Shown here in pieces: positions 52,929-61,470 of a DNA stretch of 64,000 nucleotides (its first letter is position 1; every line of letters starts with the position of its first letter). This stretch comes from Methanobacteriota archaeon. GTDB taxonomy: Archaea > Thermoplasmatota > Poseidoniia > Poseidoniales > Thalassarchaeaceae. A program made the translations under genes and the position numbers. Under the pieces are notes generated by a model. It worked only from the letters and a program-made list of their open reading frames with translations, was not told the origin of the DNA and made no database searches. The stretch is taken from assembly GCA_002720055.1 (NCBI GenBank), contig PBGH01000014.1, positions 1 through 64,000 of the forward strand. The letters are read 5' to 3'.

Positions 52929-53858
52929 CTAATGCTGCTCCTCTAACCATCTTTCAGCATCAATTGCAGCCTGACAACCCATGCCAGCTGCTGTTATTGC
53001 CTGACGATACCTCTTGTCTACAACATCACCCGCAGCAAATACTCCAGGAACTGCTGTCATGGTATTCTCGATATGTACCAAGTAACCCTCTTCATCAGTC
53101 TCCAACTGACCTCCTAAGAATCCTGTAATTGGTTTATGACCAATAGCAATGAATGCCCCTGAACATAGGATGGACTCTTCTAACCCATCTCTTGGATCTT
53201 CCAGAATGGCACCTGTTAGGCCATTTTCATCAGACAGCCACTCTTTGACCTGCCTGAAGGTTTTGATTTCTATTTTCGGATGCGACTCAGCTCTTTCGAT
53301 CATTACCTTTGAGGCTTTGAACACATCTCTTCTATGGATTATGGTGACCTTACTAGCGAATCTAGTAAGGAAAGTGGCTTCTTCCATTGCAGAATCTCCC
53401 CCTCCTACAACTATGATTTCTTCATCTCGAAAGAAAGCTCCATCACATGTAGCACAAGTCGAAATCCCACGTCCTTTCTGACTTTCCTCCCCCTTTGCTC
53501 CTAGCCATATCGCCTCAGCACCAGTACAAATTATCAGTGATTCTGATCTGAACTCTTCTCCTTCAACCCAGACTTTGAAGGGACGCTCTGAAAGGTCCAA
53601 TCTTTCTACATTCTTATCATGGACCTCTAGGCCGAATCTCTCTGCCTGTTCCCTCATATCAATCATCATTTCTGGACCTCCTATTCCTTTGGGGTAGCCT
53701 GGAAAGTTCTCAACATCAGAAGTAAGCATCAGTTGTCCTCCAGACATGTATCCCGCGAACATCAATGGTTCAAGAAGCGCCCTTGCTGCATATAGGCCAG
53801 CAGTATAGCCAGCAGGTCCCGAACCAACAATTATGATATTACGGGCGCCCTCTCGCAT
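52929..53858 (-). CDS. trxB: thioredoxin reductase
   Basis: This flavoprotein of about 309 residues has IIIVGSGPAGYTAGLYAARA for FAD, the redox-active CATC in GISTCATCDGAFF, an NAD(P)-binding GGGDSAMEEATFL and the C-terminal GVFAAGDVVDKRYRQAITAAGMG. The frame extends to ATG 53918, but the extra 20 residues are atypical and ATG 53858 gives the standard family length. It recharges thioredoxin and possibly the glutaredoxin-like protein encoded at 61.2 kb. Confidence 0.94.
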   Translation of the reverse strand: MREGARNIIIVGSGPAGYTAGLYAARALLEPLMFAGYMSGGQLMLTSDVENFPGYPKGIGGPEMMIDMREQAERFGLEVHDKNVERLDLSERPFKVWVEGEEFRSESLIICTGAEAIWLGAKGEESQKGRGISTCATCDGAFFRDEEIIVVGGGDSAMEEATFLTRFASKVTIIHRRDVFKASKVMIERAESHPKIEIKTFRQVKEWLSDENGLTGAILEDPRDGLEESILCSGAFIAIGHKPITGFLGGQLETDEEGYLVHIENTMTAVPGVFAAGDVVDKRYRQAITAAGMGCQAAIDAERWLEEQH

Positions 53859-53940
53859 AGTCCCCCGAGATGTAAGGCATCTCTTCAATCTTGACAGTCG
53901 CATTTGACCAATCGACATGGATAATCTACAAAGAAAATTG

Positions 53941-53948
53941 TAATATAT
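53941..53948 (+). promoter_or_regulatory. candidate TATA box of the GYD-domain gene
   Basis: The sequence taatatat lies 21-28 bases before the ATG at 53969. As for the 46.9-kb gene, this spacing would suit a transcript that begins at or close to the start codon. Confidence 0.35.
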
Positions 53949-53968
53949 CCATTCCTCAGGCCCATGTT

Positions 53969-54289
53969 ATGCCAAAATACATGTATTCTGGAAACTACAC
54001 TAAAGAAGGTGCCTCAGGCCTGTTGCAGGAAGGTGGCAAAGCAAGAAAGGAAGAAGCAGAGAGAATTATGGAGGCAATGGGCGGGACCCTAGAGTCATAT
54101 TACTGGTCATATGGCGAGATGGATTTCTTCATGATAATCGATTTACCAGAATCAATGGCTGTGAAATTTTCGCTTCATGTTGGATCTTCCGGAGTCTTCA
54201 ATGGAAAGTTGACCCCTCTGATTACCGTAGATGATATGGAGGATGCAACTTCTACAGATCTCCCATCTATGAGGCTTCCCGGTCAATAA
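53969..54289 (+). CDS. GYD-domain protein
   Basis: This 106-residue protein fits the GYD family: KYMYSGNYTKEGASGLL at the start, RIMEAMGGTLESYYWSYGEMDFFMIIDLP in the middle. The family has a ferredoxin-like dimer fold with no known function. The frame extends to 53891, but ATG 53969 starts exactly at the domain and has a TATA-like element at the right distance. It is convergent with ribH, ending 4 bp before it. Confidence 0.85.
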   Translation: MPKYMYSGNYTKEGASGLLQEGGKARKEEAERIMEAMGGTLESYYWSYGEMDFFMIIDLPESMAVKFSLHVGSSGVFNGKLTPLITVDDMEDATSTDLPSMRLPGQ

Positions 54290-54293
54290 TCAA

Positions 54294-54689
54294 TCATTCT
54301 GACATTGCGACGACTGCGCCTACGGCTGCTCTCGCATGAGGCTCTAGTCTAGGCTCTATGTGCTCGGGAGCTGCTCCAGGGCCAATTATTCCGAGACCTA
54401 TTGGCTTGTTGTGCTTAATCTGCAATCTAATGATCGAACTCGTTACAGATTGTCCCATGACCAAGCCGTGATCGGTTTCACCGCGTTCGATAATACCAAG
54501 AACTACAGCCCCCTGTATTTCCACGCTATCCAGCATCCTGTCTAGAGCTAGAGGAGCCTCCATTGAACCGGGTACCCAAGCAACTTCAGTTATTTTCCAA
54601 TTTTTAGAATTAGCCTCCTCTGTAGCGAATTTCAGCATCTTTTCCACCTCTTCACGATGAAAAGATCCGCAAACAACACCTAGATTCAT
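54294..54689 (-). CDS. ribH: 6,7-dimethyl-8-ribityllumazine synthase
   Basis: RibH condenses the pyrimidine ribitylamine with dihydroxybutanone phosphate. This short 131-residue form has VCGSFHREEVEKML, the substrate loop PGSMEAPLAL and the catalytic His in GETDHG. Length is at the short end for the family, as in many archaea. It is the last of four rib genes and overlaps ribE by 4 bp. Confidence 0.93.
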   Translation of the reverse strand: MNLGVVCGSFHREEVEKMLKFATEEANSKNWKITEVAWVPGSMEAPLALDRMLDSVEIQGAVVLGIIERGETDHGLVMGQSVTSSIIRLQIKHNKPIGLGIIGPGAAPEHIEPRLEPHARAAVGAVVAMSE

Positions 54690-55288
54690 GTTTTGTCCCC
54701 CATTCTAAGCATCGTCTCAACAATTGCTTGAGTCCTGGAATCAATCTCGATATTCACAGTTTCCCCCACTTCTTTACCTCCTATGGTTGTAATCCTCAGA
54801 GTCTCTGGAATGAGATGCAAACTAAAACCCTCGTCATCACAAATGCCAACGGTCAGTGACATCCCATCGACAGCAATGTAGCCTTTTTCCATTACGAATG
54901 GACGAATTTGCTCGGATATCGAGATACGTATATCTAAACCCTCTCCTAGATCATTCTTTTCTATAATCTCAGCCTTGCAGATGATGTGGCCAGATAGGAC
55001 ATGTCCGCCCAACTCATCCCCTACTCGTAGTGATCTTTCTACATTCAAGAAGTCCCCCCTCTTCCTTTCTGATAGTGTGGTTCTATCCAAGGTCTCTTCT
55101 ATAGCATCAAAGACTACTTTTCCTGAAGTTATCTTAACTACGGTCATACATACTCCATCGAGAGAAACACTAGCCCCAATTTCCAAACCTTCATCGAACT
55201 TACTTAGATCGATTGTGAATGACCTAACATCCCCCTTATTTTCGATATCAATTATCGGGGCCTTCCCCAAAACAATTCCAGTGAACAT
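54686..55288 (-). CDS. ribE: riboflavin synthase, alpha-chain (bacterial) type
   Basis: This 200-residue enzyme dismutates two lumazines to riboflavin. It is of the bacterial duplicated-barrel type: MFTGIVLGKAP at the start, LDGVCMTVV and VDGMSLTVG in the two halves, and LGGHVLSGHI. ATG 55288 is chosen because the family starts MFTGIV and GAGGAGG precedes it; the frame otherwise runs to 55348. Many archaea use an unrelated riboflavin synthase related to RibH, so this is likely an acquired gene. Confidence 0.95.
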   Translation of the reverse strand: MFTGIVLGKAPIIDIENKGDVRSFTIDLSKFDEGLEIGASVSLDGVCMTVVKITSGKVVFDAIEETLDRTTLSERKRGDFLNVERSLRVGDELGGHVLSGHIICKAEIIEKNDLGEGLDIRISISEQIRPFVMEKGYIAVDGMSLTVGICDDEGFSLHLIPETLRITTIGGKEVGETVNIEIDSRTQAIVETMLRMGDKT

Positions 55289-55289
55289 A

Positions 55290-55748
55290 CTAGTCCTCCT
55301 CGTATGGGCCGCCCTGAGATCCGGGCCAAAGATCCAAAATCCTAGCAATGATTTTCCTAGTTCCGTCTAGATCATCAGATAACCCTTCTACTCTGGTAAC
55401 CCTTACATGCCCATATCCATGATCATCCAATCCTTTCCTGATGGCATCGATAGAATGCTTTTGGTCGTAGCCTAATGCTATTATGTCCGGCGCAACATCT
55501 TCTAAAATCTCAAAAATCGGCACTCCTGGTGGGTTTCCTATAATCGCTATGTCTACTGGCTTTAGACCTTCAACCATCCTTCTCCTAAGCTCCTGTCCCG
55601 TGACTGGCTCATGTTTCTGCATCCTTACGGTTTCATCGTGAGCGATTACGACTACCAACTCATCTCCTAGAGATTTAGCCTGTTCAACATAGTGCAAGTG
55701 CCCTGCGTGAAGAAGGTCAAAGATTCCGACAGCCATGACTCTGACCAT
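55290..55748 (-). CDS. ribL: archaeal FAD synthase (RibL-like cytidylyltransferase-fold)
   Basis: This 152-residue nucleotidyltransferase has GIFDLLHAGHLHYVEQAKSLG with the HxGH motif and the later GYDQ.H segment; it resembles RibL, which adenylates FMN to FAD in archaea, and the related glycerol-3-phosphate cytidylyltransferases. Its position between ribB and ribE favours FAD synthase. Its TAG ends 2 bp from the ribE ATG, within the Shine-Dalgarno of that gene. Confidence 0.88.
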   Translation of the reverse strand: MVRVMAVGIFDLLHAGHLHYVEQAKSLGDELVVVIAHDETVRMQKHEPVTGQELRRRMVEGLKPVDIAIIGNPPGVPIFEILEDVAPDIIALGYDQKHSIDAIRKGLDDHGYGHVRVTRVEGLSDDLDGTRKIIARILDLWPGSQGGPYEED

Positions 55749-55774
55749 TGGTTAGGCCCCGTTAGCAATACCGC

Positions 55775-56488
55775 CTAATCCTTTGCATCAAAGGCAGAAG
55801 AAATTTGCTCTCCTGTAATGATGGGAATATCATTCACAGAAGCGTAATTTCTAGCGTCTTCCAGAGACAAAGCACCATCTCCAGTTGGATCCAGCATCTC
55901 TGCCCCAATTGTACAGGGCACTACTCCTGCTAATCTGGCAATCGAAACTGCTAATTCAGTATGCCCCTGTCTGGAAGATAACCCTCCTGGAGATTCCCTG
56001 CAGACCGGGATGTGTCCCGGAGTACGGAACTCAGAACCCAACGCCATCATGGCTTCTGTTCCAGTGATTCCAGACTCAAACAACTCTCCCACTAGCTTTC
56101 CAAATCTTCGCGTTGTTAGAGCTCTATCTTTGTCTGTAATTCCAGTGAAAGTTTCTCTATGATTCAGAGATAGAGTGAAAGCTGATTTGGAGTCGTATTG
56201 TAGGTCATTGGTAACGAGATGTTGCAGAACTGGATTTTCTTCTACCAAAATAGCATTAGAGTGAATATCTTGTAGCCAGGGTAGACCAAATAAGTCCCCC
56301 ACTTCATTTCCTATTGCAAGAAATAGAAGTCCACCGCAGTCTTTTCTAAGTCTCCTGATTATTTCAGGTGTGGCAGAGACAGCCGGCCAAAGAAGATCAG
56401 TCTCTTTTTCTCTATAGTCTGAGTCGAAAACCATCACTGGTCTCCCTGATCTAAACGCAGCTACTGCCTCTCCGACCTGCACATCCAT
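55775..56488 (-). CDS. ribB: 3,4-dihydroxy-2-butanone-4-phosphate synthase
   Basis: RibB converts ribulose-5-phosphate to the four-carbon unit of the flavin ring. The 237-residue protein has VMVFDSDYREKETDL with the metal-binding Glu, FTGITDKDRALT, and the GHIPVCRESPGGLSSRQGHTEL block with its His and Glu. The usual residue order is intact. It leads the minus-strand rib operon, 26 bp upstream of ribL, divergent from the sugar kinase gene. Confidence 0.95.
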   Translation of the reverse strand: MDVQVGEAVAAFRSGRPVMVFDSDYREKETDLLWPAVSATPEIIRRLRKDCGGLLFLAIGNEVGDLFGLPWLQDIHSNAILVEENPVLQHLVTNDLQYDSKSAFTLSLNHRETFTGITDKDRALTTRRFGKLVGELFESGITGTEAMMALGSEFRTPGHIPVCRESPGGLSSRQGHTELAVSIARLAGVVPCTIGAEMLDPTGDGALSLEDARNYASVNDIPIITGEQISSAFDAKD

Positions 56489-56563
56489 ACTCCTCGGAGG
56501 GGCTACTATATCACATATTTTTGGTCTAGAAAAAATGATGTCTCCGAACCGGTCGCACCAATC

Positions 56564-57427
56564 ATGGACTCCCCAGTTGTCGCTTCAGCCCCGACTCGCA
56601 TAGATTTAGCCGGGGGTTGGACAGACGTTGGCCCATACCCTTCAGATTTTGGAGGCGAGGTTGTAAACTTCGCAATAAATCTCAGAGTAACCGTAGAGGC
56701 AAAGCCAGATTCAGATGAGAAAGCAATCTTTCCAGTCCCAAGAGGTTCTGGGTTGGGTACCAGTTCAGCCCTCCAAGTAGCACTAGAGGCGCTTTCAAAT
56801 CCAGAAGAAATCGAAAAACCCCATATTCTCGCAGAGAAGGCGTTTTATTCAGAGTCCCAGAATGGGAATTTTTGTGGAAGGCAAGATCAATGGGCTTCTG
56901 CACTAGGAGGGTTTAATCATCTTCTTTTTATCGGAGATTCTGTAGAGAAAATCCCATTCGAGCCAATGAGATCCTCAAAGAATTGGCTGAAGAAGCATTT
57001 CATCTTGGCATATACCGGAATAAGCAGAATTTCAGGAGAAATGCAAACTCCAGTCTGGCAAAGATATATCGATGGGGACTCCAATGTTAAAAATGGACTT
57101 CATATCATTAGGGGGGCAGCGAGAGAAATGGCGAATGGACTACAGCGAGATCGTAGGGATTTGGTTGTCAATTCGCTCAGAACTGTTTGTCATGGAGTGG
57201 ATATGATTCACCCTTCAATCCATGAACCATTCAAGCATGTGATGGGCCCTCTTCTGACGAATGGTTCAGTTGCTGCATGGAAGGCAATGGGTGCAGGAGG
57301 AGGAGGATGTGTGGGTATCTTGTGTACTCCAACTGGCATAGAATCCACCATTTCTGCGTTGCAGAAAGCAGACTGGAGAGTTATAGATTGGGACTTTGAA
57401 AATGAAGGCGTAAGAATGGATATGTGA
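56564..57427 (+). CDS. GHMP-family sugar kinase (HddA/fucokinase-like)
   Basis: This 287-residue kinase has APTRIDLAGGWTDVGPYP at the start, the ATP-binding GSGLGTSSALQVA, and the GRQDQWASALGGFNHLLF block that characterises heptose-7-phosphate kinase HddA and the fucokinase part of Fkp. The C-terminal GAGGGGCVGILC completes the GHMP fold. It probably phosphorylates a heptose or fucose-like sugar used in surface glycans; the substrate is uncertain. Confidence 0.8.
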   Translation: MDSPVVASAPTRIDLAGGWTDVGPYPSDFGGEVVNFAINLRVTVEAKPDSDEKAIFPVPRGSGLGTSSALQVALEALSNPEEIEKPHILAEKAFYSESQNGNFCGRQDQWASALGGFNHLLFIGDSVEKIPFEPMRSSKNWLKKHFILAYTGISRISGEMQTPVWQRYIDGDSNVKNGLHIIRGAAREMANGLQRDRRDLVVNSLRTVCHGVDMIHPSIHEPFKHVMGPLLTNGSVAAWKAMGAGGGGCVGILCTPTGIESTISALQKADWRVIDWDFENEGVRMDM

Positions 57428-57473
57428 ATATTTTAGTCCTAATACTCAAACATGACCATTGGTCCCGACATTC

Positions 57474-60400
57474 ATGGCCGGGCGCCGAACAACATTGGCA
57501 ATACTTGTAATGTTGACATTGCTACTCCCCTTATCATCATCCTCTATCTCATTGGATAGGACTAGTAGAGGCGGCTTCGATGCAGACGGAGATTGGATAT
57601 TGAGTGTAGAATCTGAGACTCATTGGAATTGGTGGTCCGAATGGAGCAGGGATAAGGATTCGAATTCTATTGACGATAGACTGGAATGGTTGATACATCA
57701 ATCCGAGGAAATACAGAGGGACTGGTGGAGAAGAGCTCCCGAGGGAAGTGCACGGATTTTCGTAGACTACGACCATCATCCAACAGACTCGGACATCGAA
57801 GAACTTGAGGCCATGGGCGTCGATGTAACCTTCCGATTCGGATATCTCGATACAGTTTCTGCCAACGCACCATTAGATACAATTTCCGATGAGGGTATAC
57901 TTTCCCTTCCGGGGGTTGTGATGATCGAGGATTTGGGTCTGGCCGAGACACATATGCATCAGGCCGTTCCAAATATGGGCGTAAATACTGTATGGGAAAA
58001 CTTCGGTCTAGATGGTACTGGCTCAGTGATTGCTGTCTTGGACACCGGTGTCCGCGGAGATCATGAGGGACTAAATGACATGGATGACGACCCATTTACA
58101 TGTATTGAAGATCCTCCTGACCCAAACCCTCTGGATCCAGAACCAACACCAATACCCTCAGACTGTGATCCAAAAATTATAGCCTTCTTCGATGCAGTAT
58201 TTACAGATGAAGAGCAGGACCCTTCGACATCTTATGATTCAGGAACACACGGAACTCACGTTGCGGGTATAGCTGCTGGTTCAGGGGGCGGACAAACTGA
58301 CCCAGGATCAGGACTGAGGTACGTAGGAGCCGCCCCAGGCGCCTATCTAATCAACATCCTAGGATGCTGTGATGGCGACATAGAGGATGTTATGCAAGGA
58401 GCCCAGTGGGCCATAGACAATAAAGAAAAGTATGGCATAGACATAGTGACTTCTTCTCTTGGTGAGCAGCAGCTTGAGCTCCACGTTGACAATGATGGAA
58501 GCTCAGCATGGAGTAGGCAGATGGATATGGTCGTCGAAGCTGGAATAATTACCACCCTATCCGCAGGAAATGAGTTTGGAGGAGCTACTTTTGCCGGATG
58601 TAACACCATAGACAGTCCAGGGGATGCAGCACTGCCAGTTACCGTGGCCAGTCTCGATAAGGATCTGGGACTAGCAATATACAGTAGCAGGGGATATACA
58701 TCAGATTTCAGAGTAAAACCGGACGTTGCCACTATTGGCTCGGACATTATGGCTCCAGATGCAGCGTCCCAGGACGGTTACACAAGCAAGTCAGGAACTA
58801 GCATGGCAACGCCGCTAATGGCGGGAATAGCAGCACTCATGGTCCAAGCCAATCCGGACCTGACTCCTTCTGAGTTCAAGGCCATAATTTCCGCCCACTC
58901 AATAGAGCGCGACATCCAACTATTCGATGATCCAGGATTCAACGACTGCAGTATTCTAGAAACTAGACCAGATAATGAATTCGGATATGGTCAGGCAGAT
59001 CCAACCGCCTTCGTAGAAGCAGCAGGCAGCATTGATCGCTCGCTGAACGTCTCAATCGATGTTTTCACTATGGAAGAAGTTCTTAACGAAAGCACCATTG
59101 AAGGTACTTCTTCTGGGGCTCAGCCAGGATCATCGGGATCGGAAAGTCAGTCGAGGGTAGAAATTCGAGTGGGAGGCGGGGAATGGAAGGAAGCTTTGGA
59201 CAACTCTCCTTTGGAGGACTGGTCTCTTTGGAGCATAAAGCTGGATTCACATTCAGAGTCTGGAAACTCAACACTTTATGCTAGATTAGTAGTGGACCAA
59301 GAACATATTTCGCCAGTAGACGCCCGAAGGGTAATTCTTCTTGATTTGCCAGCATCAAGTATCGGTTCGTCGGAGGAATTGGACTCCTCAATGATTCTGA
59401 TTATCGCTGTATCTCTGATGTTTTCTGTACTTGCAGGATATATTATACTTCATAGGAAACGATTAATTGAAGATTGGTTCGATGGGGAGAACCTTACGGA
59501 TAATCGTCTGAGAAGGACTCTTTCATTATGTATCCTTTATTTCGCTCAAGGACTACCATGGGGATTTGCCGTCGTTGCATTCGTAGCTTACCTAGCAGAT
59601 TCTGGCTTTGAAGCAGCGGAAACAGGGGCTATTTTGGCGACAGTAGCACTTCCATGGACATTCAAATGGATTTGGGGACCTGTAATTGATACACTCAATA
59701 TACCTCTATATGGGAAGAGAAGACTCTGGGTTCTCTTCGCACAATTCGGAATGGCAGTAACTATCGGTACCATACTCTTTGTCCCCGACTTGATAGATCA
59801 AATCGACATTGTAATCAAGCTCATGTTTGTTCACAATATCTTCGCATCACTACAAGACGTCAGTACAGACGCTCTAGCAGTTGACGTCCTACAAGATGAC
59901 GAGGTCGCTAGGGTAAATGGATACATGTTCGCTTCAAAGAGAGCTGGGATGATAGTTGGAGGGGCTATTCTTGGAGGTTTGGTTAATACGATAGGAATTA
60001 GGAACATGCTCGCTATACAGCTTCCAATACTCCTTCTGATCATGGTTTTACCAATGTTCCTATATGAGAGGCCAGGCACAAAACTGTTCCCGTGGTCCAC
60101 GAAAACTTCTGAGTCTTCAGAGGACGAGAATCAAGCATCTATGACCGACTCCGTAGAAGTAGATGAGAGACTATACTGGGATGAGCCAGAAGAGTCCAAA
60201 TGGTGGGCAGCTGTCTCTGTAGGTAAGGCTACATTCGAAGAGAAAATTTCTATTCCAGCCTTTATCACAATTATTGGAATCCTCATATTTGTCTCAGGAC
60301 TAGTTTTTGCCATTATTTCAGTTGATCTTGAAGTTCCATTCTATTCCAAGGCGAAGATGGTAGCACTCGCATTCTTTGCCGCAGCAGTATTCGCAGCACT

Positions 60401-61220
60401 TGTTGATAGAATTGGTTCTGGATCCAAGGAAGATGACCGACTTCTCCCCAAGGTGCCGAATCCATTTAATCTAGGATTACCCCAGTCTTCACGCAGAACT
60501 CTTGCTCAGACCAGCTTCAACTTAACCAAGGCATTCCATCTGAAGTCCTCCTTCCTTCTGATTTTCTGCTGTCTTCTTACTGAGATGTATTACTTCCTGG
60601 ATCCCATTATCATTGATATTCTGGTCGTTCAGTCTGGATGGGGAGATGCAAAGTACAGCCTGATCGTAGGTGGCGGCGGTATTCTGGCAACTATGTTCGG
60701 ACAAATCGCAGGTGGCTTCCTAGGAGAAAAATTTGGTGTGAGGAGGATGGGAATGATAGGATTTACCTGTCTCGCGATATGTAATGGAATGTTAGCTGTA
60801 CTTGAGCCAGTTTGGACAAACACCCCGGTAATGGTGTTTTACGTATTGGTCAAGGGATTTGTTACTGGAGTAGCTTTCATCGCTGTTGTCTCAGTCTGCA
60901 TGAAAATGACATGGAGTAAGGTAGGGGGGACCCAGTTTACTGCATACATGTCTTTGTTTAATCTGGGAGGTGTAATCGCTCTATCCAAGACGGGTCAGGT
61001 GTTGGAATTTTTCGATAATGACGTCATTCCAGCGATATATGCAGGTGCTGCCTTAACATTGATTGCAGTCTTCTTCTTGATATTCATTGATCCAGAGGAA
61101 TGCAACAGGGTTCTGGAGAACAAATCTGAAGGTGACAGGACCAAGGATGCAGTAATCATGGATGATGATATTGGAGACAAATGGTGGGATGGGGGTGCCG
61201 ACTCTGCCTCAGCTTCATGA
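57474..61220 (+). CDS. subtilase fused to an AmpG-like MFS transporter
   Basis: This protein of about 1248 residues starts with a signal peptide (hydrophobic about 6-22). The S8 peptidase domain has Asp190 in AVLDTGVRGDHEG, His259 in GTHGTHVAG and Ser443 in GTSMATP. A beta-rich stretch follows to about 635, then a membrane helix (about 639-662) and, without a break, a transporter (about 680-1230) beginning LYFAQGLPWGFAVVAF, which resembles AmpG/acetyl-CoA-type MFS proteins. I count 14 membrane segments there: six, then two in the central loop, then six. An external protease followed by an odd anchor helix puts the transporter N-terminus inside, as MFS proteins require. The frame is open from end to end. 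The longest frame starts at TTG 57459; ATG 57474 is preferred. Confidence 0.9.
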   Translation: MAGRRTTLAILVMLTLLLPLSSSSISLDRTSRGGFDADGDWILSVESETHWNWWSEWSRDKDSNSIDDRLEWLIHQSEEIQRDWWRRAPEGSARIFVDYDHHPTDSDIEELEAMGVDVTFRFGYLDTVSANAPLDTISDEGILSLPGVVMIEDLGLAETHMHQAVPNMGVNTVWENFGLDGTGSVIAVLDTGVRGDHEGLNDMDDDPFTCIEDPPDPNPLDPEPTPIPSDCDPKIIAFFDAVFTDEEQDPSTSYDSGTHGTHVAGIAAGSGGGQTDPGSGLRYVGAAPGAYLINILGCCDGDIEDVMQGAQWAIDNKEKYGIDIVTSSLGEQQLELHVDNDGSSAWSRQMDMVVEAGIITTLSAGNEFGGATFAGCNTIDSPGDAALPVTVASLDKDLGLAIYSSRGYTSDFRVKPDVATIGSDIMAPDAASQDGYTSKSGTSMATPLMAGIAALMVQANPDLTPSEFKAIISAHSIERDIQLFDDPGFNDCSILETRPDNEFGYGQADPTAFVEAAGSIDRSLNVSIDVFTMEEVLNESTIEGTSSGAQPGSSGSESQSRVEIRVGGGEWKEALDNSPLEDWSLWSIKLDSHSESGNSTLYARLVVDQEHISPVDARRVILLDLPASSIGSSEELDSSMILIIAVSLMFSVLAGYIILHRKRLIEDWFDGENLTDNRLRRTLSLCILYFAQGLPWGFAVVAFVAYLADSGFEAAETGAILATVALPWTFKWIWGPVIDTLNIPLYGKRRLWVLFAQFGMAVTIGTILFVPDLIDQIDIVIKLMFVHNIFASLQDVSTDALAVDVLQDDEVARVNGYMFASKRAGMIVGGAILGGLVNTIGIRNMLAIQLPILLLIMVLPMFLYERPGTKLFPWSTKTSESSEDENQASMTDSVEVDERLYWDEPEESKWWAAVSVGKATFEEKISIPAFITIIGILIFVSGLVFAIISVDLEVPFYSKAKMVALAFFAAAVFAALVDRIGSGSKEDDRLLPKVPNPFNLGLPQSSRRTLAQTSFNLTKAFHLKSSFLLIFCCLLTEMYYFLDPIIIDILVVQSGWGDAKYSLIVGGGGILATMFGQIAGGFLGEKFGVRRMGMIGFTCLAICNGMLAVLEPVWTNTPVMVFYVLVKGFVTGVAFIAVVSVCMKMTWSKVGGTQFTAYMSLFNLGGVIALSKTGQVLEFFDNDVIPAIYAGAALTLIAVFFLIFIDPEECNRVLENKSEGDRTKDAVIMDDDIGDKWWDGGADSASAS

Positions 61221-61470
61221 AATGATAGAAGATGTGAATGAAGATTTCCTAGTCTTTACTCAGACCGTATGTCCTTATTGCACTAGAGCATTCAGAACTC
61301 TAGATTCAAAGGGACTCACATACTTGGAAGTTAACCTTGACAATTTTGTCGGCCTGAGAAAGGAAGTAGTTACAGAAACCGGCCATAGGACAGTCCCTGT
61401 GGTCTTTGATATGCGAGGAGATAATCCGATATTTGTAGGTGGGTCGGACCATCTTCTGGAATATCTCTAG
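61189..61470 (+). CDS. glutaredoxin
   Basis: This protein of about 93 residues has a dithiol CPYC active site (VFTQTVCPYCTRAF), TVPVVFDMRG with the cis-Pro, and FVGGSDHLLEYL at the end, matching glutaredoxins. Possible starts are ATG 61162, 61189 and 61222; the first two overlap the upstream fusion gene and the third begins 2 bp after its stop. It is probably co-transcribed with the protease-transporter fusion. It ends with a 4-bp overlap onto the convergent lipoprotein gene. Confidence 0.85.
   Translation: MGVPTLPQLHEMIEDVNEDFLVFTQTVCPYCTRAFRTLDSKGLTYLEVNLDNFVGLRKEVVTETGHRTVPVVFDMRGDNPIFVGGSDHLLEYL

Noticed and set aside
54975..55370. 131-codon plus-strand frame opposite ribE
   Set aside because: It is antisense to a clear riboflavin synthase and has no recognisable features.
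56489..56563. CCTCCGAGG-type dyad before ribB as an FMN riboswitch
   Set aside because: The region is only 75 bp and lacks the conserved FMN aptamer segments; the short dyad is probably just the ribosome site.
57474..61220. Assembly chimaera as the explanation of the subtilase-transporter fusion
   Set aside because: The frame is continuous, codon use looks even and the topology is coherent; it remains to be checked in independent genomes.
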